64,000 nt of DNA from Tricholoma matsutake (lineage: Eukaryota; Basidiomycota; Agaricomycetes; Agaricales; Tricholomataceae), in the NCBI GenBank assembly GCA_026075535.2, contig AP026548.1, forward strand, positions 4,836,001-4,900,000, given 5' to 3'. A program made the translations under genes and the position numbers. The notes beneath the pieces were generated by a model that worked only from the letters and a program-made list of their open reading frames with translations, searched no databases and had not been told where the DNA came from. Shown in pieces: positions 55,206 to 64,000 of the stretch (the first letter of the stretch is position 1; each line of letters begins with the position of its first letter).

Positions 55206-57986
55206 ATCTGCAGGAGGGTGTCCATCTGTCAGTCCCCCAGTTTGGTCCCCTTGAGCCATCTTGGGCAGTGGGTCCTCATGTCCTGCTGCAGCCATGCCAT
55301 CTGTCTTGCCATTGTGCTGGAACCAGTTGACCTGGGGGTCATTGTCCCCGTGGCAGGCATGGAGTCAGTCGAAATGGGGGTCTTCCCCAACCAGAAGCCA
55401 GTTGCTGGGCTATTGTACTGGCAGAACTGGTCCTGTTCCTCCTCTACTGCTCGCAGGATGTTTACCCATGCAACATCCTTGTCTGTTGGGGTATACCACC
55501 CATCCCACTTGGGGATAGCTGGGGGTACACCATGCACGCCCAGCCAATGGATCTGCTCATTGGTGATCTCCTGGTATATGGTGTCAGCCTGGGAGGGATT
55601 GGTGTAGTGGTGGTTTAGGTAGTGGAGCCCATAGGTGTAGGCATGCTCTACCCAGGAGAGCAGGATGTGGTTGGAGGGTGGTGAGGACATCGTCAATGGT
55701 GAGGTCCATTGTGCAGCAATCACCAAGATCCATCTGGGTGATGGTCACAGTGTTGGGTGGAGAGACAAGGTGTCCTCCATTGTCCTGGTCCATGGTGTCT
55801 GGGAGATACTCTGAATAACAACCAGGAATGGCAACAACTTGGACGTATTGGTGAAGGAAGGACACTCACGCTAAAGAGTTGGACAGACTAAGGGCTCAAC
55901 CCAGTTGGGAGCCAAAGATGCTCCGGTAGCTGACATGGAGGGCATAGTCCATCACGATCCCCACAAACTGGTTGGATGTTCCCAGATGCCCATGGTAGAG
56001 GACGTACTGAGCCCACTCAGCCAACACGAAAGGTTGCCCAGCATCAGGTATTGGAATGCCTGGGCCTGCACGATGCAACATGGAACTGCCTGCAGGGTTG
56101 AGAGCAAGGGGTTCATGCTCCCAGATGTGGTGCCCACTGGGGAAAGGCTTGGTGAGGGCAGGTGCAATGTATTCATCACCTAGGATGAGTGCCATCAATA
56201 GGTCACAATGCCCACTCACTGAGAAGGATAAGCCTCAGTTCCTTCATCAATAAATATCCCTCAGCCCAGTCACTGGGAGCTGCATGTTGGTTGTTTATCA
56301 ATGCAGTGAGTTGATCTCCTGTGGGTTCATTGGGAGCCCCTGGTTTGCCACCTTATATAGGTGACAGCTGGGTTTGGGCAGGTGGGGTGCAGCATCTCGG
56401 GCTTCAGCTCACTTGGCTGCTACAGTGGTCCTCCTGGCATACATGCGATCAGAGTAGGGGGAGTAGTAGAAGTGGCAAGCCAATAATCCATGGAACACAT
56501 TATCATGTTCCAGGAATTGGCCAACTGTGACTACCCCCACTCCATCAGGGACACATCTGGGTTGCAAGCAGTTGTGGCAATGGCAGGTTTGCAACTCCTC
56601 CTCAGTCTTCTTCCCTCTAGATTTGACCCCTTTCTCATGGGCTGTGGTAACCTTATGGTTATTAGCCTTGTGCTGCTGAATTTGCTGCACAGACTCTCCC
56701 TTTATCTCCTCCCATAAATCCTCTTTCCATTGGTCATCATCCACCACATCTTCAATTGTCTCTGATAGGAAGATGTTGTTGGGGGACATGTTGACAGGAG
56801 GTTTGGGGGCACAGGGAAGCTCTCCCGGTAGGTCATAAGAGGTGGGGATGGGAATTTGTCCCTCTCCTCATCTTGGTTTTCTCTTCACAGCTTTAGGTTC
56901 AGTGGGAGGTTCTTGGACCTCCCCTTCTTCCTTTGCCACTTCTCCTACCTGTGCCATAACTATGGGTGGCTCAGGTGCTGTTCCCAAGGGTTCCTGCACT
57001 TGTTGTGAGTGAGATCCAGTCTCCCTGGGGGGAACAGGTGCTTCAGATGGTGGGACACTGATGGTCCCACTGTTGTCGGTGTTGCACTGTCGTTTGGATT
57101 GTTGGGCATCCCCAGTGTCCTCAAGGGAGGGGGATGCCTGGCATTTATGTGTTGCCTGTATGAGACATGTTTTGGCATCTTGTTGGGCTTGCTTTGCCTT
57201 GTCAAGGTCCCCTCAGAGGTTGTCAATCATGTCAAGTAGTCACCCTATGACTACCTGTGCAATTTTGTCCATCCCCAAGAAGTTGGCAAGGCTGGGATCC
57301 ACGTCAGCCTTGTCTAATTGCTGGAGCAACTCCCTCAGTTGCTCAGAGCATTCTTCGTGCTCCTGCTCCACAAGTTCCACCTTGGTTGCTCGTGCCCTTC
57401 CCTTTCCCTTTTGAACTCATGGGGATGTTCTTTCCAGCATCATGCGCTGGTCGTTGCTTATGTTCTTTGCATGACAAAGAATTGGTCATAAAGTCCCCAC
57501 TATCATCTGGGGTCAGGGTGGCCCTGCTTGTTGAGCAGGTTGAGGAGGGTGCCAAGAGTCCTCTCTCCTTGGGTTCTTGACGTGTCCTTGATGTGTCTGA
57601 TCTCATTGGGATGGAGCTGGCTCATCCACATCCATCGTCTTGTCATTTTGTCGATGAGGCCCAGATTGGGTTTCCCTAATGGGTGGTGCAAACACATTAT
57701 GTTCACCCCAACCCATGGTGAGTGGTTGCATCAGTGGTTGATTCTGGGGCCTGCTGAACGATGTGTAGGTGGGTCCCTGTGCATATCCTCTGACATAGTA
57801 TGGGGGTGGAGGTGCATTTTCATACCTTCCTCCCATGGAAGGGTTTGCATATGCAAATACCTGGCCAAAGTTTGGGGGCTGGAACTGGTGCTGCTGCTGG
57901 TTGGGGGCTGGTGGAGCATGATATGCCCTTCCCCCCCTTCCAGAGCTCATCTGGGAGCTCAGGCTAGCGTTGGAGCCACTGATCAT
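55206..57986 (-). pseudogene. Degraded unknown gene, cut by gypsy F
   Basis: Minus-strand coding fragments in order: 57986-57603 (Gln/Pro/Gly/Tyr-rich, MISGSNASLSSQMSSGRGG), a basic Ser/Arg part (57606-57343), a probable coiled coil near 57370-57290 (CSEQLRELLQQLDK), an acidic segment with paired cysteines (56789-56409, ETIEDVVDDDQW, CHCHNCLQPRC), 56219-55896 (MSGHCDLLMALILGDEYI) and 55726-55229 (HLGVHGVPP-type, WDGWYTPTDKDVAWVN). Stops and frameshifts separate them. I recognise no family. The start lies within 10 bp of the gypsy F 5' LTR, so its promoter was displaced. Confidence 0.45.
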
Positions 57987-57990
57987 GTTT

Positions 57991-58423
57991 TGAAGGGGAC
58001 TATGGGGACCGGGGGGGTGCCCTGTGTGTTTCTCCTATTTTTTACATTCATTCTATATTTTTCCTCACTTCATTTCCTTCTATTCTTCATTTTCTATGAT
58101 TTTTCTGGATTTTATTACTAATTTCCCTTTCTATCTTGTTTGTGCATGTTGACAGTTTTATATTTAGAGGCAGAGCACCCCTTCTGACATCTACCCCTTG
58201 GTATGATGTCATTTGATGGCCTTGATCTGCCTATCTCTACCTTTTCTATTTTTAGGTTATTATTTGATTTTTGTTGTCTTCACATATACTGGGCATTGGC
58301 AAGGGGATCCTTAGAGTTTTCTCTTCAGATTTCCCTTTGCTAGGTGTGCCCCCAATCCCTGTAATATGTAGTATAATTTTAACTTTGGATTTCCCTTTGC
58401 TAGAGGCTGAGGTTGCCATTATA
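57991..58423 (+). repeat. 5' LTR of gypsy F
   Basis: 433 bp, with the internal repeat TCGGATTTCCCTTTGCTAG-type sequence twice (near 58325 and 58385). Its first bases (TGAAGGGG) are altered compared with TGTAAGG in the 3' and solo LTRs. Confidence 0.88.
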
Positions 58424-58573
58424 GTAGAAAACTCTCCCCTAAAGCCTGAAATAGTGAATGCACTGCCCAAGATAGGCAGGTATGGAGTGGACGACGCTTC
58501 CCAAAGCTCCACAGACTCCCTACACACCATTCCAGACAGTCCTACCTTTACTGCACCACCATTTTTGCCAAAC

Positions 58574-59680
58574 ATGCTCCCTAGTGACATGGATGCATCA
58601 GAGCGCCTCGATGCACTTGAAAGCAACATTTCCAGAATACATGCACAAATTGATTCACTTAAATCTACCATCAAAAACTTTGTCAGGACCCTCCAGACTA
58701 ACCCTACGACCAATATTCCTCCCATTGCGCTGCCAAACACACCCACTAAAGAGCATGCCCAGATCAAACTGTCTTCCCCTGCTGAATTTAATGGTGCACA
58801 TGCGCAGGGGTGTGCATTCCTTAATTACTGTGAGTTATACATCAGTCTCCAGTCGCATCAATTTGTTGATGAGGCTGCAAAAGTTTGTTGGGCCTTCACA
58901 TACATGAAATCTGAATGCGCCTATCTCTATGTGGACCATATTCTGCACCAAACCAAAGAGCTCAGTTTTCTACCTTTCTCCACTTGGGGTGACTTTCGAG
59001 CAGAGTTTGTATGCCACTTTTGTCCCCTCAATGAGTGCCACCAAGCAGTGACATGGCTCGAGTCATCCTCTTACCACCAGGCATGTCGATCCATGGACAA
59101 TTATATCGCCGGGTTTAATTGTTTGGTGGACATGGCAGGATATGGGAGTGGGCTACCAGTGGTGGTGAAGTTCCAATGGGGCCTCAATCAAGAAATTCAG
59201 GACCAGATTGCACAGATGTTGGAAGGGCACCCAGCGGATGATGATATGTATGCTTGGTATGAAGCTGCTTCACTCTGTGACGAGAACCGACTCACAAATG
59301 CGGCGTTTACCACTGCATTCCATGCTCCAACTACCACTCATGCACCCTACACCTTCAATCAAACCCTTCCCCACCTCAACCCCATTCCTGTTCATCAGAC
59401 TCCCACACCAGCCATCAATGTCCTGGTACCAATGGATGTTGATGTGGCCCACAGCCGTGCACATAGGTTGGATCTCTGCTACCACTGTGGGGAAACTGGG
59501 CACAGGGCTGGAGCATGTCCCCATCATCAGGATATCCACATGCTCACCCCTGAGGGGCGAGATGAACTCCTCCAAGACTTGTTGGCACTTGTAGGTGTTG
59601 AGGAAGCAAAGGATCAGGTTGCAGAGGAGATCAAGTCAGAAGTTGTAGAGGAGCAGGATTTTTCTATTTGCAGCAAGTGA
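58574..59680 (+). CDS. Gypsy F gag
   Basis: An intact frame continues upstream into the LTR; the best start is MLPSDMDASERLDALE at 58574. It shows a coiled coil (ESNISRIHAQIDSLKSTI), then the Retrotrans_gag domain (CAFLNYCELYISL, FLPFSTWGDFRAEFV, MDNYIAGF) and a canonical CCHC knuckle CYHCGETGHRAGACP near 59478-59520. It ends ICSK with TGA at 59678. About 369 residues. This is the best preserved gene of element F, and gag-pol probably relied on a frameshift or separate frame for protease. Confidence 0.85.
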   Translation: MLPSDMDASERLDALESNISRIHAQIDSLKSTIKNFVRTLQTNPTTNIPPIALPNTPTKEHAQIKLSSPAEFNGAHAQGCAFLNYCELYISLQSHQFVDEAAKVCWAFTYMKSECAYLYVDHILHQTKELSFLPFSTWGDFRAEFVCHFCPLNECHQAVTWLESSSYHQACRSMDNYIAGFNCLVDMAGYGSGLPVVVKFQWGLNQEIQDQIAQMLEGHPADDDMYAWYEAASLCDENRLTNAAFTTAFHAPTTTHAPYTFNQTLPHLNPIPVHQTPTPAINVLVPMDVDVAHSRAHRLDLCYHCGETGHRAGACPHHQDIHMLTPEGRDELLQDLLALVGVEEAKDQVAEEIKSEVVEEQDFSICSK

Positions 59681-60378
59681 ATCATACGCCCTCACTGCCT
59701 GTCCATAACCACTTTGAAGTCTTGTCAGTTGAATCCCCAGAGAATGAATCCATTTCTGTGACTGTTCCCCTCTCTGACCCTTCGAAGTTGGCTGAAGACA
59801 TACCTGCTCTTCCCATCTCTCCCTCTGCTCCACACCCCAAAATTAAATCATGGGAGCATAAACTGCCATGCAACTATATTGTTGTGTCCACTCCCTCTAC
59901 ACATTCCTTGAACCTAGCAATCAAACTGCAGATGACCGACACTGGACAGATACTCAGTGTCTCTGCACTCCTGGACTCTGGTGCGACAGGTCTCTTCATC
60001 AATGCCCATCTCACACAACAACATTGCCTAAATACTCACTCACTCTCATGTCTGATACCTGGGTATAATGTGGATGGGTCCCCAAACAAAGCTGGTGCCA
60101 TCTGAGAGGTTGTAGACCTGGTCCTCTGTTACAAAGATCATAGTGAGCATGCCCTTTTTGCTGTCACTCAATTAGGAAAGCAAAAGGTGATTTTGGGCTA
60201 TCCATGGCTTCGAGACCATAACCCAGAGGTCGACTAGCATACCAGAAAGGTTACCATGAGCTGATGTCCATTCCGCTGTCATACTTGTTTCACAGAAGCC
60301 AGGCAAGAACATTGGGGACAGGGGGCCGCGATACAACGTATCCAGAAGTGTCATGCCGGACCCCTGCCTATACCTGAA
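59668..60378 (+). pseudogene. Gypsy F protease
   Basis: A separate frame overlapping the gag end carries the aspartic protease active site LLDSGATGLFI near 59970-60000, with intact Asp, then YNVDGSPNKAGAI and a TGA at 60103-60105 where Arg would be expected. After it come ILGYPWLRDHNP-like sequence near 60190-60230 and further stops. Confidence 0.8.
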
Positions 60379-61667
60379 GTGGAGTTGGAAGGGGTTCCTG
60401 ATCTGATGCCAGACTTGGATAATAATGATCAGGAGCCAGAGGAAGTGGAGGAAGGTGATCAGATCTTCTACACTGCAATTCATCCATCACATGAGGTGTG
60501 TGCTACATTGAACATATCCCAATGCCTCACTGAGGCCTTCCACAAACACAATGCTGCTAAATCCTCTACTAATTCCTTGCTCCCTCATCTCCATGAGTTT
60601 GGAGACGTGTTCTCCAAGGAATCATTCAACTCTCTCCCTGCGTGCAAGCCATGGGATCACACGATCGAACTCACCCCCAGTGCAACCCCTTCATCCTGCA
60701 AGGTCTATCCTCTCTCTCCTGAAGAACAATGACAGCTTGACCAGTTCATCGACAAACACCTGGCCTCTGGATGTATTCGACCATCAAAGTCACCCATGGC
60801 CTCTCCCTTTTTCTTTGTCAAGAAGAAGGATGGCTCACTTCGACCGGTTCAAGACTACAGAAGGCTCAATGACACCCTGGTCAAAAATCGCTACCCATTA
60901 CCTCTCATCTCTGAACTCATGAAGCTGCTCTGTGGAGCCCAATACTTCACCAAGCTCGATGTCTGTTGGGGCTACAATAATGTGAGGATAAAGGAGGGAG
61001 ATGAGTGGAAGGCAGCCTTTTGTACTGACTGTGGTCTTTTTGAACCACTTGTCATGTTCTTTGGCCTTACTAACAGACATCCTCATCTTCACTCGCATGG
61101 TTGAAGAGCACCATCGCATCATGTGCCTCATCCTAGAACAGCTTTGATGGTACAAACTCTACCTTCATCAGGACAAGTGCGAGTTTGAGAAGACGAAGAT
61201 CAAGTACCTCGGCCTGATTATCTTGGAGGGTCAGGTGGAGATGGATCTTATCAAGGTGAATGGGGTCACGGCTTGGCTGATGCCGATGAACAAGAAAGAC
61301 AGGCAGTCTTTCCTGGGCTTCATCAATTTCTATTGGCATTTTATCAAGGATTTCTCACATCATGCATGACCACTGCTCAACTTGACAGGAAAGGTGGGAT
61401 AATGCACAACAGGAGGTGTTCAAAAAGCTTAAGGAGATGGTCACTTCTGCTCCCATTCTTACCTTTGCTGATCATTCACATCCCTTTCATGTAGAAGCCA
61501 ACAGTTCTGACTTTGCAACAGGCACCATGTTGTCTCAGCAGTCTCTGGAGGACCAGAAGTGGCATCCTGTTGTGTTCTACTCCAAAAGCTTTAGTGCTGT
61601 AGAGCGAAACTATGAGATCCATGACAAGGAGATGTTGGCGATAATGCGTGCACTTGAGGAGTGGTGA
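60379..61667 (+). pseudogene. Gypsy F reverse transcriptase and RNase H, active-site deletion
   Basis: RT motifs: [18 protein letters not shown] near 60806-60860, [13 protein letters not shown] near 60943-60980, VMFFGLTN near 61051-61074. At about 61073 the sequence jumps from FGLTN straight to [13 protein letters not shown] in another frame, so the segment with the PATFQ motif and the first part of Y-L-D-D is deleted. RNase H follows with NFYWHFIKDFS, EANSSDFATGTML and YDKEMLAIMRAL-type motifs. TGA codons lie at 60730-60732, near 61145, near 61367 and at 61665-61667, all at Arg-type positions. Confidence 0.88.
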
Positions 61668-63420
61668 CACTTCCTCGAGGGTGCCCAACACAAGGTGGAA
61701 ATTTGGATGGATCACAAGAATCTCAAGTACTTTATGATGGCCAAGAAATTGAGCTGTTGTCAACCCTGTATCTATCCAGATTCGACTTCTCCTTGCACCA
61801 CTGTCTGGGTTGCAGCATGGGGAAGACTGATGCCCTCCTCTCCCAATGTACAGACCATGGGGATGGCAGGGATGACAACCAAAACATTGTGTTGTTGCAG
61901 CCAGACCTGCTCACCATTTGGGCACTGGAAGGCATCACACCCCAGGGTGAGGAGCAGGACATCCTATGTGACATTTGTCATACAAACCATAGCGGTTTAC
62001 ATGAGGATGTTGTTGCCCAAGCTGTTAAAGAACTGAGGAAGGGATCCACCCCTTCCTTGTGTGCAGCAGAGTGGGCTGAAAAAGAGGACTTGTTGTATTT
62101 CAGGGATTGCATCTACATCCCCAATGACCCAGCCCTTTGCCAGCACATCATATCCCAACACCATGACTCACAGATTGCTGGTCATCCTGGACACTGGAAG
62201 ACCTTGGAGCTCACCTCACAGAATTATTGGTGGCCACAAATGTCATGGCTCATTGGTCAGTATTGTCACACTTGTGACCTTTGCTTATGCACCAAGATTC
62301 CTCATCGCAAACCCATTGGCGAGCTACACCCTCTTCCTGTTCCAGAGAGTCATTGGGGTGTTGTCAGCATCGACTTTGTGGTGGAGTTGCCAGAGTCAAA
62401 TGGGTTTGATGTGGTGATGTGCACAGTTGATTCAGTGGGAAAATGCACTCACTTCATTCCCACTCACACCACTGTCAGTGCCCTGGGTGCCACCCGACTC
62501 TACCTCCACCATGTGTGGAAATTACATGGACTTCCTGGCACTTTCCTCTCTGATTGTGGCCCTCAGTTCATGGCAGAGTTCACTTGTGAGCGGTACTGAC
62601 TTCTGGGGATCAAACTCCTTGCTTCGACCACTTATCACCCACAAACTGATGGCCAGACTGAGTCAGTTAACCAGGAACTGGAGCAGTACATCTGCATCTT
62701 TGTCAATGAACACCAGGACAATTGGGACGATCTTCTCCCCTTGGCCAAGTTCGGATACAACAACCATGTCCATGCTTCCACTCAACAGACCCCTTTCCTC
62801 TTATACACTGGATGACATCCACACATGGGATTTGAACCTTGCCAAACTCCCTCACACATCGAGATGGTGAATGAGTTCACAGAACACATGTGGGATAGCT
62901 TGGAGGAGGCAAAGGCAGCCTTAGCAAAGGCGAAGGATGACATGGCACACTTTTACAACCAAAGCCATTCTACAACCCCTCAGTACAAGGTTGGTGATTG
63001 AGTTTATCTTGACTCCAGTGACATCTCCACTATGTGTCTGTCCAAGAAACTTGCTCATTGCTTCCTGGGACCTTTCCCCATTGTCAAGTGTGTTGGAACA
63101 CATGCCTATCATCTATGCTTCCCAGCCTCCATGTCCAGACTCCACCCAGTCTTCCATGTCATCAAACTCCTTCCAGCTCCCCCAGATCCATTCCTGGGAC
63201 ACCATTCACACCCACCACCACCACCTACAGTGATTGAGGGAGAACCCCAATATGAAGTTGAGTCAATCTTGGACAGCTGGTTGCATTGAGGAAAATTCCA
63301 GTATTTGGTGCATTGGAAGGGTTATGGGTATGAGGGGAACTCATGGGTCAAAGCGTCTGATGTGAATGCCCCTCAGTTATTGGTTGTATGCAATTTTGAA
63401 TGCATTGGGGTGATGCATCT
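61668..63420 (+). pseudogene. Gypsy F integrase and chromodomain
   Basis: The zinc-binding part is near 62150-62290 (HHDSQIAGHPGHWKTLELT, CDLCLCTK), the core near 62360-62680 (SIDFVVELP, DCGPQFMAEF, HPQTDGQTE-like). The chromodomain near 63245-63350 reads YEVESILDSW, then TGA, FQYLVHWKGYGYEGNSWV. TGA codons at 62597-62599, near 63000 and 63287-63289 interrupt the frame at Arg positions, and a frameshift lies near 62800. Confidence 0.85.
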
Positions 63421-63434
63421 TAGAGAGGGGGTGA

Positions 63435-63838
63435 TGTAAGGGAGCTAGGAGGACTAGGGGGGGTGCCTTGTGTGTTTCTTCTATTTTTTTACATTCGTTC
63501 TATATTTTTCCTCACTTCATTTCCTTCTATTCTTCATTTTCTATGATTTTTCCAGATTTTATTACTAATTTCCTATATTTAGAGGTGGAGTACCCCTTCT
63601 GACATCTACCCCTTGGTATGATGTCATTTGGCAGCCTTGATCTGCCTATCTCTGCCTTTTCTATTTTTAGGTTATTATTTGATTTTTGTTGTCTTCACAT
63701 ATACTGGGCATTGGCAAAGGTATCCTTAGAGTTTTCTCTTTGGATTTCCCTTTGCTAGGTGTGCCCCCAATCTCTGTAATATGTAGTATAATTTTAACTT
63801 TGGACTTCCCTTTGCTAGAGGCTGAGGTTGCCCTTATA
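63435..63838 (+). repeat. 3' LTR of gypsy F
   Basis: 404 bp, beginning TGTAAGGGAG and ending CCCTTATA. About 30 bp shorter than the 5' LTR because of a small deletion near 63570. Confidence 0.9.
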
Positions 63839-64000
63839 GGGTTGCCAGAGTGTTCACAAGACAAAGTTGGATGGGAAGTAGCATTGGGTAGTTAGGGTGT
63901 GACTGCTGTGAGTGAGAGGCAAGAGAGAAAAGAAAAATTCACCCTTCAACCTCATGAGTCACATGCCGGTAGTTATTTTTAGATTAAGTTCCATTGTGAC
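63839..64000. other. Right flank, no gene
   Basis: Short unique sequence after the LTR; no feature seen. Confidence 0.4.

Larger units (their letters stand above)
57991..63838 (+). mobile_element. Ty3/gypsy element F (chromodomain type), degraded
   Basis: Plus-strand gypsy with LTRs 57991-58423 and 63435-63838 (TGWAAGG...TTATA), a polypurine tract ending GAGAGGGGGTGA at 63421-63434, and gag, protease, RT, RNase H, integrase and chromodomain in order. The base pairs outside the two LTRs do not match (TGTTT and GGGTT), so target duplication has decayed or the ends recombined. The same LTR family left the solo LTR at 47019-47445. Confidence 0.9.

Noticed and set aside
57986..63843. A 5-bp target duplication for gypsy F
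   Set aside because: The flanks TGTTT and GGGTT differ; the 5' LTR start is also altered, so no duplication is claimed.

Overview
The window looks like a transposon-dense stretch of a filamentous basidiomycete (Agaricomycete-type) genome. The evidence is chromodomain Ty3/gypsy and Ty1/copia elements, an APE-type LINE with the fungal-style TDDSYI reverse-transcriptase motif, a Plavaka-like transposase relic paired with a DUF6532-like gene, short (50-80 nt) introns, and CpG-to-TpG decay of the repeats. I see no prokaryotic features, rRNA genes or CRISPR array. Family names rest on motifs read by eye and on memory of the families; no search was run.

Layout. 1-15998 is a nest of retrotransposons. 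A minus-strand Ty1/copia (B) was hit twice. A plus-strand gypsy (A) entered at 4106 and runs off the left edge. A complete minus-strand gypsy (C, 5695-14400, duplication TGCAC) entered its protease. C itself carries a solo LTR (8083-8746, duplication CAGGT). 16000-18631 is mostly non-coding. 18632-27466 is a hAT-like non-autonomous element (8-bp duplication TGCCTATC) that contains a roughly 7-kb minus-strand LINE. 27829-29934 is an odd inverted-repeat element with tRNA-like sequences in both arms and repeated hairpin/intron-like modules; part of a second copy lies at 32661-33115. 29945-34560 holds decayed unknown coding sequence and a 24-bp minisatellite.

34570-41447 is the only island that looks like host genes: a probable multi-exon membrane protein on the minus strand, then a well supported nucleostemin-family GTPase (nug1) with eight visible exons. 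Directly after it, 41748-48083 is a TIR-bounded element with a Plavaka-like transposase relic and a divergent DUF6532-like gene that is split by a solo LTR. 48559-54249 is a young, almost intact Ty1/copia element (E) with 272-bp LTRs and duplication CTTAC. 54250-57990 holds unknown degraded genes. 57991-63838 is a plus-strand chromodomain gypsy (F) with a deletion in the RT active site.

The elements are mostly dead. Nearly all the pol stop codons I checked are TGA where the family has Arg (CGA), and all four differences between the two LTRs of copia E are CpG/TpG or CpG/CpA. This points to cytosine methylation and deamination as the main inactivating force. The most unusual structure, and my best candidate for something undescribed, is the tRNA-like/hairpin/intron-module element at 27829-29934.
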